DNA of 64,000 bases from contig DATCBU010000117.1 in assembly GCA_036511675.1 (NCBI GenBank), forward strand, positions 10,860 to 74,859. Direction: 5' to 3'. Each line of letters starts with the position of its first letter. Positions within the stretch are counted from its first letter, which is position 1. Positions 33,611 to 42,613 of this stretch are shown one piece after another. The notes under the pieces are model-generated. The model made no database searches. It worked only from the letters and a program-made list of their open reading frames with translations, and had not been told where the DNA came from. This DNA is from Chersky-840 sp036511675. GTDB taxonomy: Bacteria > Actinomycetota > Acidimicrobiia > Acidimicrobiales > UBA8190. The translations under genes and the position numbers were made by a program.

Positions 33611-35060
33611 CGTCACAATGCCCCAGCTGGGGGAGACCGTCACCGAGGGGACGATCACCAAGTGGCTCAAGGCGGTGGGGGAGGCCGTCGCACGCGACGA
33701 GCCGCTCTTCGAGGTGTCGACGGACAAAGTCGATTCGGAGGTGCCCTCGCCCGCGGCGGGGACGTTGGCCGAGATCCGTGTCCAAGAGGGCGAGACCGTC
33801 GACGTGGGCACGGTGCTGGCTGTCGTGAGTGCCGATGGCGCCGTGGCCGCCCCCGAGGCTCCCGCCGCGCCCGTCACGGCACCTGCGGCCGAAGCAGCCC
33901 CACCGGCTGCTCCGACACCGGCTCCTGAAGCAGCCGCACCGCCGGCCCCCGCCCCCGCTCCGGCCCCCTCACCGCCTGCCGCACCTGCGCCGGCGGCCGC
34001 TGCTCCGGCTCCCGCTCCCGCTGCTCCGGCTCCCGCTCCCGCTGCGACTGCGCCTCCCGGGGGGGATGGACCCGGGAAATGGGGCGACCGGATCCTGTCG
34101 CCGGTGGTGCGCCGTCTGCTCGATGACAATGCGATCGACCCGGCCCAGATCACGGGGACGGGCCTCGGTGGTCGGATCACGCGCGCGGACGTGCTCGGCT
34201 TCATCGACAGCCGCCGTGCCGGGGGTGCCCCCGCAGCCGCGTCACCGGCGGCGCCTGCCGCCGCGTCACCGGCCTCGCCTGCCGACGCGTCACCGGCCTC
34301 GCCTGCTGCGCCGCCGACTAGGACTCCCAGTGCCGAACCGACGGCGGGCACCGACGAGATCATCCCCTTCACCAACATCCGGCGCCGGACCGCAGAGCAC
34401 ATGGTGCGGTCCAAGGCGACGAGCCCCCACACCCTGGTGGTGCTCGAAGCGGACTACGAGCAGGTGGAGCGGGTGCGGCGTTCCCACGGTGCGCAGTTCC
34501 GGGCCGAGGAGGGATTCGCGCTCACCTACCTTCCCTTCGTGGCCCGGGCCACGGTGGAGGCGTTGCACGAGTGGCCGCATCTCAACGCCTCGGTGGGAGA
34601 CGATTCGCTCATCGTGCACCATCAGTTCAACATGGGCTTCGCCGTCGACCTCGACCACAACGGGCTCATCGTGCCGGTCGTGAAACACGCCGAGGAGCTC
34701 ACGCTGCGGGGCATGGCCCGTCGGATCCGCGAGTTGGCCGACCGGGCCAGGACGAAGAAGCTGAGCGCGGACGACATCTCGGGCGGGACGTTCTCGATCA
34801 CCAACGCCGGTCCCTTCGGCACCTTCCTTACGGCCCCGATCATCAACCAGCCCCAGGTGGCCATCCTCTCCACCGACGGGGTGAAGCGACGGCCCACCGT
34901 GGTGGTCCAGAACGATGGCACCGAGGCCATCGCCATCCACTCCCTGGGGTTGCTGTGCCTGGCATGGGATCACCGGGCTGTGGACGGGGCCTATGCCGCA
35001 GCGTTCGTGGCGCGTGTGACCGAGATCCTCGCCACGCACGACTGGGCCGCCGAGCTCTAA
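33603..35060 (+). CDS. Dihydrolipoamide acyltransferase (E2)
   Basis: The 485-residue E2 starts at TTG 33603. One lipoyl domain (about residues 1-80) contains TDKVDSEVPSP, with Lys as the lipoylated residue. A long Ala/Pro linker (about 80-155) and a peripheral-subunit binding segment (SPVVRRLLDDNAIDPAQITG, about 160-200) follow. A second Ala/Ser/Pro linker leads to a catalytic domain (about 245-485) with DHRAVDG (HxxxDG). It may serve pyruvate or 2-oxoglutarate dehydrogenase; no E1 gene is adjacent and aceE lies 5 kb away. The next gene makes its lipoyl group. Confidence 0.94.
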   Translation: MADVTMPQLGETVTEGTITKWLKAVGEAVARDEPLFEVSTDKVDSEVPSPAAGTLAEIRVQEGETVDVGTVLAVVSADGAVAAPEAPAAPVTAPAAEAAPPAAPTPAPEAAAPPAPAPAPAPSPPAAPAPAAAAPAPAPAAPAPAPAATAPPGGDGPGKWGDRILSPVVRRLLDDNAIDPAQITGTGLGGRITRADVLGFIDSRRAGGAPAAASPAAPAAASPASPADASPASPAAPPTRTPSAEPTAGTDEIIPFTNIRRRTAEHMVRSKATSPHTLVVLEADYEQVERVRRSHGAQFRAEEGFALTYLPFVARATVEALHEWPHLNASVGDDSLIVHHQFNMGFAVDLDHNGLIVPVVKHAEELTLRGMARRIRELADRARTKKLSADDISGGTFSITNAGPFGTFLTAPIINQPQVAILSTDGVKRRPTVVVQNDGTEAIAIHSLGLLCLAWDHRAVDGAYAAAFVARVTEILATHDWAAEL

Positions 35061-35077
35061 GCGGGCCAGAGCCAGAC

Positions 35078-36757
35078 ATGTTCCGGGTTCGTTGGCTGGG
35101 CCGGGTCCCGTACGCGGAGGCGCACGCCGTGCAGCGCGCCCTGCACGACCGCGGCCACGACGACCACCTCCTGATCCTCGAGCACCCCCACGTGTTCACG
35201 CTCGGCGTCCACGCCGATCGGTCCCACGTGCTGGTCGACCCGACCACGGTCGGGGCCGATCTGGTGATGAGCGACCGGGGCGGCGACGTCACGTATCACG
35301 GGCCGGGTCAGCTCGTCGCCTATCCCGTGGTCAACGTCCCCACCGCGCCGCGCTCGGTGCCGGCGCACGTGCACGGGATCGAGCAGGTGGTGATCGACAC
35401 CTTGGCCGAGCTCGGCCTCGACGCGGGCCGGCTGTCCGGCTACCCCGGGGTGTGGGTCGACGCCCAGGGCCCCAGGCCGCGCAAGATCTGCGCCATCGGC
35501 GTCCGGGTGACCCGGGGACGGTCCATGCACGGGCTGGCCCTGAACGTGGACCCCGACATGGCGTGGTTCGACCGCATCGTGCCGTGCGGCATCGGTGACG
35601 AGGACAAGGCGGTGACGTCACTGGCGGCCGAAGGGGTCCGAGTGTCGATGCGCGCCGTGGTGGACATCCTCGTGCGGCACGCCGTGCGACGGTGGGCTCC
35701 CGACGGGCTCTACGAACGCCAGGACGTGGCGTGGCCAGCGTCCTCGCCGACCGACACCGGGACGCGCACCGCATCCGGTGAGTCCACGCCGGGAACCGAT
35801 GGGCTCGCCGACCGTGTCCCGGGCGAACGGCTCCGCATCCGGCTGCGGCAGGCCGGCGTCGACCCCGACGCGGGGTTGTCGAGCCACACCCGCAAGCCGC
35901 CCTGGCTGCGGGTCCCGGTCCGCATGGGCGACGAGTTCCTGGGCCTGCGTCGTACCGTGCGCGACCACGGTCTCGTCACGGTGTGCGAAGAGGCCGGGTG
36001 TCCGAACATCTTCGAGTGCTGGGCCGACGGCACGGCGACATTCATGATCAACGGCGAGCGGTGCACGCGCTCGTGTGGCTTCTGCCTCGTCGACACTCGA
36101 CACCCCGAGCCTCCCGATGCCGACGAGCCCGACCGGGTGGCCGCCGCGGTCGAGCAGCTCGACCTGGCCTACGCGGTGGTCACGGCCGTGGCACGCGACG
36201 ACCTCCCCGACGGCGGGGCGTCGGGGTACGCGGCGACCATCCACGCCGTCCGGGCTCGACGTCCGTCGACGGCGGTGGAGGTGCTCATCCCGGACTGCAA
36301 GGGCGACACCGCCTCGCTGGAGACGATCTTCGCGGCGCGGCCCGACGTCCTCAACCACAACCTCGAGACCGTGGCGCGCCTGCAGCGCGCCGTTCGCCCC
36401 TCGGCCGGCTACGCGCGCAGTCTCTCGGTGCTGGCCCGGGCCAAGGAGGCAGGGCTCGTCACCAAGTCGGGCATGATCCTCGGCATGGGCGAGCGAGCAG
36501 AGGAAGTGGTGGGCGCCTTGGCCGACCTCCGGGCGGTCGGCGTCGACATCGTCACGCTCGGCCAGTATCTGCGTCCCACGGCCGCTCACCTCCCCGTGGC
36601 GCGCTGGTGGGCGCCCGAGGAGTTTGATTCCCTGCGCGTCACGGGGGAGGCCATGGGCTTCGCCCACGTCGAGTCCTCACCCCTCACGCGTTCGAGCTAC
36701 CACGCCCGCGGTGCGGCCACTGCAGCCGCGGCGAGCACGACGACGGCCGCCACGTGA
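35078..36757 (+). CDS. lipB-lipA: Fused octanoyltransferase-lipoyl synthase (LipB-LipA)
   Basis: The 559-residue reading frame is continuous. Residues 1-215 form LipB: RGGDVTYHGPGQLVAYP (67-83), the catalytic Lys in PRKICAIG (K136) and the catalytic Cys in VPCGIGDEDKAV (C170). A Ser/Thr/Gly-rich linker (about 216-250) follows. From about 251 the sequence is LipA: the auxiliary cluster CEEAGCPNIFEC (C303, C308, C314), the radical-SAM motif CTRSCGFC (C329, C333, C336), and a terminal RSSYHA. The two steps, octanoyl transfer and sulfur insertion, normally use separate proteins. It follows E2 by 17 bp and overlaps the next gene by 4 bp. Confidence 0.93.
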   Translation: MFRVRWLGRVPYAEAHAVQRALHDRGHDDHLLILEHPHVFTLGVHADRSHVLVDPTTVGADLVMSDRGGDVTYHGPGQLVAYPVVNVPTAPRSVPAHVHGIEQVVIDTLAELGLDAGRLSGYPGVWVDAQGPRPRKICAIGVRVTRGRSMHGLALNVDPDMAWFDRIVPCGIGDEDKAVTSLAAEGVRVSMRAVVDILVRHAVRRWAPDGLYERQDVAWPASSPTDTGTRTASGESTPGTDGLADRVPGERLRIRLRQAGVDPDAGLSSHTRKPPWLRVPVRMGDEFLGLRRTVRDHGLVTVCEEAGCPNIFECWADGTATFMINGERCTRSCGFCLVDTRHPEPPDADEPDRVAAAVEQLDLAYAVVTAVARDDLPDGGASGYAATIHAVRARRPSTAVEVLIPDCKGDTASLETIFAARPDVLNHNLETVARLQRAVRPSAGYARSLSVLARAKEAGLVTKSGMILGMGERAEEVVGALADLRAVGVDIVTLGQYLRPTAAHLPVARWWAPEEFDSLRVTGEAMGFAHVESSPLTRSSYHARGAATAAAASTTTAAT

Positions 36758-37881
36758 CCGACCATGACACGGCGCGCCGGGATCGGCTGGCCCGGGTGCG
36801 GGCCCGCATGGGCGAGCTGGGGGTCGACGCCCTGCTCCTGTCGCACGGCGCCGATCTGCCTTGGCTCACGGGGTACCGGGCCATGCCACTGGAACGACTC
36901 ACCCTTCTGGTGTTGCCCCGCGAGGGCGAGGCCGTGCTCATCGTCCCCGCCCTCGAGGCCCCCCGGGTGCCCGACACCGCCGGCATGATCACGGTGCGGC
37001 CGTGGGCGGAGACCGAGGACCCCGTCGCCCTCGCCGCCGCCCTCCTGGCGCCGGCCCGGCACGCCACCTACGGGGTCTCGGACCGGGCATGGGCGCAGTC
37101 GCTCCTGGCGCTGCAGTCGAGCCTGCCCGGGGCCCACTGGCAGCCTGCCTCGAAGGTCACGTCCCCGCTGCGCGCCGTGAAAGACGCGGGCGAGATCGCC
37201 GCCCTGCGTGCCGCCGCCCACGCCGCGGATCGCGTGGCGGCCGTGCTCCAAGAAGGTGAGATCCCTCTGGCCGGTCGGAGCGAGATCCAGGTGTCCGAAG
37301 CCCTGGGCGCCGGTCTGCTGGCCGCGGGGCACCGGCGCGTCAACTTCGCCATCGTGGGCAGCGGGCCCAACGGGGCGAGCCCCCATCACGACGCCGGGGC
37401 GCGGGTCATCGGGGAGGGCGACACGGTGGTGTGCGACTTCGGGGGCGAGTACGCGCTGCACGACGACGTGGGGTACTGCTCCGACATCACCCGCACCGTG
37501 GCGGCGGGGGAGCCCGGGGCCGAGGTGCGCGACACCTACGCCGTGCTCCTTGCCGCGCAGCAGGCCGCCGTGGATGCGGTGCGGCCCGGGGTCACCGCCG
37601 CGCACGTGGATGCGGTGGCGCGCGCCGTGATCACCGAGGCCGGCCTGGGGCAGTACTTCATCCACCGCACCGGGCACGGCATCGGGATCGAGGAACACGA
37701 GGACCCCTACCTGGTGGCGGGCAACGAGACGCCGCTGGTGGTCGGACATGCATTCTCCATCGAGCCCGGCATCTACTTCCCGGGGCGCTTCGGCATGCGG
37801 CTCGAGGACATCGTCGTCGTGGGTGAACAGGGCGCCGTCCCGCTCAACACCGTCGACCATTCGCTCGTGGTCGTGGCGTGA
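36754..37881 (+). CDS. Xaa-Pro aminopeptidase-like M24 peptidase
   Basis: The 375-residue protein has the pita-bread fold. The N-terminal domain ends near KDAGEIAALRAAA; the C-terminal domain carries the metal ligands: Asp in VVCDFGG, Asp in GYCSDITRT, His in GHGIGIEEH, Glu in SIEPGIYFP and Glu in MRLEDIVVV. It probably removes N-terminal residues before proline or hydrolyses Xaa-Pro dipeptides. The GTG at 36754 overlaps the LipB-LipA stop (GTGA), and its own stop overlaps the next start the same way. Confidence 0.92.
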   Translation: MTDHDTARRDRLARVRARMGELGVDALLLSHGADLPWLTGYRAMPLERLTLLVLPREGEAVLIVPALEAPRVPDTAGMITVRPWAETEDPVALAAALLAPARHATYGVSDRAWAQSLLALQSSLPGAHWQPASKVTSPLRAVKDAGEIAALRAAAHAADRVAAVLQEGEIPLAGRSEIQVSEALGAGLLAAGHRRVNFAIVGSGPNGASPHHDAGARVIGEGDTVVCDFGGEYALHDDVGYCSDITRTVAAGEPGAEVRDTYAVLLAAQQAAVDAVRPGVTAAHVDAVARAVITEAGLGQYFIHRTGHGIGIEEHEDPYLVAGNETPLVVGHAFSIEPGIYFPGRFGMRLEDIVVVGEQGAVPLNTVDHSLVVVA

Positions 37882-38609
37882 ACCTCGGCATCGCCGGGAA
37901 GGTGGCGCTCGTGACCGCCGCCTCGCGGGGGTTGGGACGGGCCACCGCCGAGGCGCTGGCGGACGACGGGGTGCGGCTGGTGCTATGCGCGCGCCACGAG
38001 GACTCCCTGCGCCACACCGAGCAGGCGTTGGCGTCGCGCGGAGCAGACGTGCTCGGCTTGGTGGCGGACATGACCGATCCGGCCACCCCGGACCGTCTGG
38101 TCACCGCCGCGGTGGAGCGGTTCGGGCGGCTCGACATCGTGGTGGCCAACTCGGGGGGGCCACCGCCGGGGAACGCACTGGATCTCGACGACGACGCCAT
38201 CCGAGCCGCCATCGAGGGCAACCTGCTGTCTGCGGTGCGGCTGGTGCGTGGGGCGCTGCCCCACATGCGGGCCGGGGGGTGGGGACGACTGTGCTGCATC
38301 ACGTCGTACTCGGTCGTCCAACCCATTCCCGGGCTGGCGCTGTCCAACACGGCGCGCAGCGGCCTGCGGGCGTGGGCCAAGACCGCGGCGGCCGACCTCG
38401 CCGCCGAGGGCTCGGGCGTCACCCTCAATCTGGTGTGCCCGGGCCCGCATGCCACTGAGCGCATGCAGCAGCTGGGTGGTGGGGGCGGGGCACCCATGGG
38501 GGACCCCGCCGACTTCGGCCGGGTGGTGGCCTTCATGTGCTCGGCTCACGCCGGATTCGTGAACGGGGCCGCCATCGTGGTGGACGGCGGCGCCACCCTG
38601 ACCCTGTGA
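37878..38609 (+). CDS. SDR-fold protein lacking the usual YxxxK
   Basis: The 243-residue SDR has the cofactor motif TAASRGLGRATA and an N-S-G substitute (VANSGGPPPG) for the NNAG motif. The catalytic Tyr-x-x-x-Lys segment is replaced by ALSNTARSGL, although the later WAKTAAADLAAEG and ICPG-like LVCPGPHATERM are normal. Similar SDR subfamilies with LSN...R exist, so it may use a different mechanism or be non-enzymatic. The GTG start overlaps the peptidase gene by 4 bp. Confidence 0.82.
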   Translation: MNLGIAGKVALVTAASRGLGRATAEALADDGVRLVLCARHEDSLRHTEQALASRGADVLGLVADMTDPATPDRLVTAAVERFGRLDIVVANSGGPPPGNALDLDDDAIRAAIEGNLLSAVRLVRGALPHMRAGGWGRLCCITSYSVVQPIPGLALSNTARSGLRAWAKTAAADLAAEGSGVTLNLVCPGPHATERMQQLGGGGGAPMGDPADFGRVVAFMCSAHAGFVNGAAIVVDGGATLTL

Positions 38610-38624
38610 AGGCTGCGCCCACCC

Positions 38625-38656
38625 GCTGACCCGGCGGACTGCTGACCTGGCGGACT
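38625..38656. repeat. Tandem 16-bp repeats after the SDR gene
   Basis: GCTGACCCGGCGGACT (38625-38640) is followed by GCTGACCTGGCGGACT (38641-38656), then a partial third unit from 38657. It lies between convergent genes in a 65-bp gap. Confidence 0.7.
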
Positions 38657-38674
38657 GCTGACCGGGGCCGGAGG

Positions 38675-39091
38675 CTACGCCGGCGTTGCGCCTGCTTGTG
38701 CTCCAGCTTCTGCTCGGGCGACAGCCTCGGCCCGGTCATCGAAACCGACGATGTCGACGATGCGGCCGTCGCTGACGGTCAGCACCTGCCACCGTGGCGC
38801 CGCGCCGCCGTCCTCGTGCTCTTCTTGCCTGCCACGGACGGTCAAGCCGACGAGGAGACGGTCACCGAGGACCACGACCTCGGTCACCGAGGCCCGGACT
38901 CCTGATTCCCGGCCGCGCTGGTACCAAGCCAGGACCTGGTCACGGTTCCGACACGACGGTCGTTTGGCGTCAGGCGCTCCCCACCGCACGTCGGGGTGGA
39001 GAAGCTCACGGTAGGCGGACAGGTCGGCTGCCTCGAGGGCCACACCGACCTGGTCGGCGATGCGCTGCATGGCATCATGTTGCTCGGTCAA
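38675..39091 (-). CDS. SnoaL/NTF2-like protein
   Basis: The TTG at 39091, with AGGAGG seven bases upstream on its strand, is the best start and gives 138 residues. The fold is SnoaL-like: a first helix (MQRIADQVGVALEAADLSAY), LLHPDVRWGAPDAKR, and paired strands (LVGLTVRGRQEE, RWQVLTVSDGRIVDIVGFDD). Many relatives are polyketide cyclases or bind small ligands. It lies 11 bp after the permease gene at 39103 and is likely co-translated. Confidence 0.78.
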   Translation of the reverse strand: MTEQHDAMQRIADQVGVALEAADLSAYRELLHPDVRWGAPDAKRPSCRNRDQVLAWYQRGRESGVRASVTEVVVLGDRLLVGLTVRGRQEEHEDGGAAPRWQVLTVSDGRIVDIVGFDDRAEAVARAEAGAQAGATPA

Positions 39092-39102
39092 TGCGGGACC
39101 TC

Positions 39103-40032
39103 CTAGCCCGGGGCCGTCGGGACGGTCGACAGGCCGTCGTCTTCTCCCACATGCACCGGGGGCGAAGCCTCTTTCTGCCAGGGCCGGGTGTGGGCGAGCC
39201 AGATGACCGCCGCCACAAGAAGGACCGAGCACAGCACCCAGCCGAGCGTCGTGGTCCCTACCCCGACGTACTTGAGCCCCGAGGCCAGGATCACGAAGGT
39301 GATGGCGGGCCGGACGTAGCGGTCCGGTGCTCTCGACGACAGGAACGAACCGACGAGGACCGCAGGGACGCTCCCGACGATGAGCGAGGTCGTGACCGAC
39401 AGCTCGACATGACCAAACGCGAGTGCGCCCAGCGCCGCCGCCGCGGTCAGGGGGACGGCCTGGGCGAGGTCGGTGCCCACCAGTTGGTTGGCTCCGATCA
39501 TGGGATAGAGGAACAGCAAGAAGACGATCATGAGCGAGCCCGACCCGACGGAGGTGATCCCGACGATGATCCCCCCGATCATCCCGATGGCGATGGTGGG
39601 TAGGGGTCGGAGGGTGAGGTCGTGGACCACACCTCGGCGGATGTGACCGGCGCGACGGTCCAGCACGGCGCGCAGCACCATGCCTGCCGCGCCGACCAGC
39701 AGGGCGGCACCGAGGGCGATCTGCACGTTGTGCTCGGCCGCTTTGGCATTGCCGATGAGGTGGAGGAGATACGCACCCAGAAAGGCCATGGGGACCGATC
39801 CCGTCATCATCCATCCCACCAGGCGCAGATTCACGGTCCCCTTGCGCAAGTGGACGGCGGCGCCGATGGGACGCATGACCACGGCCGCCACCAGGTCGCT
39901 GGAGATGGCGATGGAGGGCTTCACCCCGAACAGCAAGATGAGCATGGGCGTCATGAGCGCCCCTCCGCCCGCGCCCGTCATCCCGACCAGGAAGCCGATG
40001 ACGGCACTGCCCAGGACGATGTAGGGATCCAA
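39103..40032 (-). CDS. TauE/SafE-family sulfite/anion permease
   Basis: The 309-residue protein has eight or nine membrane helices and the characteristic N-terminal GTGAGGG-type segment (IGFLVGMTGAGGGALMTPML). A repeat-like second half contains GITSVGSGSLMIVFLLFLYP, the internal duplication of TSUP proteins. It probably exports sulfite or organosulfonate. The TTG start at 40032 has GGAGGAG eight bases upstream. It is transcribed with the SnoaL-like gene. Confidence 0.88.
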   Translation of the reverse strand: MDPYIVLGSAVIGFLVGMTGAGGGALMTPMLILLFGVKPSIAISSDLVAAVVMRPIGAAVHLRKGTVNLRLVGWMMTGSVPMAFLGAYLLHLIGNAKAAEHNVQIALGAALLVGAAGMVLRAVLDRRAGHIRRGVVHDLTLRPLPTIAIGMIGGIIVGITSVGSGSLMIVFLLFLYPMIGANQLVGTDLAQAVPLTAAAALGALAFGHVELSVTTSLIVGSVPAVLVGSFLSSRAPDRYVRPAITFVILASGLKYVGVGTTTLGWVLCSVLLVAAVIWLAHTRPWQKEASPPVHVGEDDGLSTVPTAPG

Positions 40033-40102
40033 GGGAGATGCTCCTCCGGTCGTCCGGTAGCCGACCTCAACCCTACCCGGGGTGCGGTCTTCGGCTCTTG
40101 GC

Positions 40103-42502
40103 CTACTGCGTCCGCAGGAGCTGCCCGGCAGTTTTGGACCGCGCCGCCACGAGCGCGGGCACGACGGCCAACAGGTTGGAGACGACGACGACCCCGACGG
40201 CGAGGACGGCGATCAGCCATGCGGGCACCGTGGCCACGGGAACGGCGCCGAGGTTGGTGGCGAACGCCTTCCATACCAACTGTCCGAGGGCCACGCCGAG
40301 CGGGACTCCGCCGACGATCCCCACCAGCGCCACCGTGGTCGCCTGCCAGCACACTGCCGCGCCTACCTGCTTATTCACGAGCCCCAGGCTCTTGAGCAAC
40401 CCGATCTCGCGCCGCCGGCGCGCCACGCTCACCACCAACAGGTGCAGGAGCGTGGCCGCGCCGAACAGGGCCAACATGAAGCCCAGGATGAGGGGGAAAT
40501 TGACGGCCTCGCCGAAGTTGACCAGCGACGTCGGCACCCTGGGTCGCTTGGCGTCTTCGCCCGAGTACAGGCGGAGGAAGTGGGCGACGGCCGCCTGTCC
40601 CTTCGCTCCCGGCACCACACTGGCCAGCACGGCGACGGCCTGGCTCTTTTCGTAAGCGCGCCGGCACGTGCTGGCGTTGGGGCCGGTAGGACACGCGGCC
40701 TGGAGGTAGCCGTCGAGGGTGACCGCCGCGCCACCACCCAAGCCCCCCAGGCCGAACTGCCCGGAGGACGAGATCGTCCCCACCACGTGCATCGAGGCCG
40801 TGCGGATGCCGCCCGCCTGCGCCTGCACGGTCACTCGGACCACGGACCCCACATGCGCATGCACCTGATGCAGCGTCGTGGAGCCCAGCGCGATCTCGTC
40901 GTCACGACCCGGCAGGCGTCCCGTGACCTTTGACAGCAGAAGCGGTCCACGCACGGCCTCGCCCGCCACGGTGAAAACGCTCATGCCGTTGATCGACACT
41001 TCGTTCCTAGTGCCGAGCATGATCCCCGTGACGGCGGGGTTGTGCTCGAGGCCCGTCACCTCACCGGCGATGTTGCCCGATCCCTGCTGGTTGGAGATCA
41101 ACAGTTGATAGGCGTCGCCGTACAGCTCAGGCGTGGCGGTGAGGTGCGACAGGCTGGCGCCGAACACCGCAGTGGCGCACAGGGCCATGACGGCCAGCAC
41201 CGTGCCGAACAGGGCCGTGCCTACCGGAACGGTGGCGGCACCGCGCCCTTTTTCGAGGGCGTGGCGGACCCCGATCACGGCGCTGGGCGGGGCTCCGATG
41301 GCGGCCACCCGGCCGACGATGACCGAAGGCCGGGTGCTCCGGGCGCGGTCCTCGCCGAATTGCGCCCGGGAGGCGCGCACCGCGGGCCAGATACCCAAGA
41401 TCAGCACCAGCACGACGATCACCGCCGCGCCGGCGAGGAGGACGAGCGCGTCGAAGGAAAGTCCGGTGGAGGGCTCGGCCAGGCGCGCCTCGCCCACCGG
41501 GGTGAGGGGGGAGAGGGCGAAGGCGATCACGACGGCGCCGAGCCCCCCCACCAAGGCCACGAGGGTGTTGCGGGCCGTCCCCAGGGCCACGAAATGGCGT
41601 CGTTCCACGCCCAGGGCGGCGAGGGTGGGGTACTCCTCGCTTTCGACCACGCTCTGGCGACCGAGGGCCTGGCCGATGACGACCAGACCCGCCAACCCGG
41701 CCAGGAGGGCGAGCACCCACCACCCCACGGCCTGGGGATGGATCGACGTCGTCACGGCGGCGGCGATGGTGTCCTGGTTCTGGGTGAAGACCGGATGCAG
41801 CGCGGCGCCGGCGGCGGCGAAGCGGGGGAGGTCGGTCGCATTGTGGAGCCGAATGAGGTACTGATAGGCGAAAGTCGGGTACGCGGGTAACGGGGGCGCG
41901 TACAGGTTGTAGGAGGGAGCTTCTCCGGTGGGGAATTCACTCTCGGCCTGCTCGATCCCCACGACGTGGAAGTCGACCGTGGGCCCCTTCGCCGGCGGAT
42001 TGCCGCCGTTGAGCAGCGCCTGTTTCTGTGAGGCGGCGTAGAACGGGACACGCAGTACCGACCCCACGTGGATGCCGAAGTCCTGTTCCAGGTTGTACGA
42101 CGCCAACAGCTCGTTCGTCGACGACGGATTGGGCATCCGCCCCGCCACCAACTTCACGGCCCGATGAAGCGAACGCGCCGACATCGCCTGCAAGGTCAGG
42201 TTCGAGGTGTTGATGTCGTGGGTGCAGGCACAGCTGATGTTGTCGTTGCCGAGGACCGCAGCGGGCGTGACCGACGCGACGCCGGGGAGCGTGGCCAGTT
42301 GCGGCAAGGGGTCGAAGTTGTAGATGAGGACGTCGTAGCCGTGGGCGTCGACGAAGCGGGGGAAGGCGCTGGCCGTGCGGCGCCCGGCCGCGGTGGCGGC
42401 GAGCGCCAATCCGCCCACGACGGCGATCAGGACAATCAGGATCAGCCATGCGCGCCACCGACGGCGAAGCTCCGCGCCAAAGATCAACCTGACCGCGCCC
42501 AA
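40103..42502 (-). CDS. Orphan FtsX-like ABC permease
   Basis: About 800 residues: an N-terminal helix (ILIVLIAVVGGLALAA), a long external domain, helices around 260-380, another external domain, and a final core ending near AARSKTAGQLL. MacB/FtsX topology is clear. No ATP-binding partner is present. AGGAGG lies five bases before the TTG at 42502, so that start is preferred over the GTG at 42508. It shares the arrangement and the juxtamembrane GRRTASAFP motif with the permease at 21047. The substrate is unknown. Confidence 0.85.
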   Translation of the reverse strand: MGAVRLIFGAELRRRWRAWLILIVLIAVVGGLALAATAAGRRTASAFPRFVDAHGYDVLIYNFDPLPQLATLPGVASVTPAAVLGNDNISCACTHDINTSNLTLQAMSARSLHRAVKLVAGRMPNPSSTNELLASYNLEQDFGIHVGSVLRVPFYAASQKQALLNGGNPPAKGPTVDFHVVGIEQAESEFPTGEAPSYNLYAPPLPAYPTFAYQYLIRLHNATDLPRFAAAGAALHPVFTQNQDTIAAAVTTSIHPQAVGWWVLALLAGLAGLVVIGQALGRQSVVESEEYPTLAALGVERRHFVALGTARNTLVALVGGLGAVVIAFALSPLTPVGEARLAEPSTGLSFDALVLLAGAAVIVVLVLILGIWPAVRASRAQFGEDRARSTRPSVIVGRVAAIGAPPSAVIGVRHALEKGRGAATVPVGTALFGTVLAVMALCATAVFGASLSHLTATPELYGDAYQLLISNQQGSGNIAGEVTGLEHNPAVTGIMLGTRNEVSINGMSVFTVAGEAVRGPLLLSKVTGRLPGRDDEIALGSTTLHQVHAHVGSVVRVTVQAQAGGIRTASMHVVGTISSSGQFGLGGLGGGAAVTLDGYLQAACPTGPNASTCRRAYEKSQAVAVLASVVPGAKGQAAVAHFLRLYSGEDAKRPRVPTSLVNFGEAVNFPLILGFMLALFGAATLLHLLVVSVARRRREIGLLKSLGLVNKQVGAAVCWQATTVALVGIVGGVPLGVALGQLVWKAFATNLGAVPVATVPAWLIAVLAVGVVVVSNLLAVVPALVAARSKTAGQLLRTQ

Positions 42503-42613
42503 GACCACCTCCTGGTCCCAGTGTCGCCCACCTCGGAGCCGCGCCCAAGGTAGCCAGCCGGTCTAGCGGGTTGGTGGTAGCACCCAATCCGGGCCGCGCC
42601 GCCTACGAGCTGC

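Noticed and set aside
31922..34432. An 836-residue minus-strand ORF opposite lpd and the E2 gene.
   Set aside because: It has an Ala/Gly/Arg/His-rich composition typical of a GC shadow, and lpd and E2 carry complete family motifs on the other strand.
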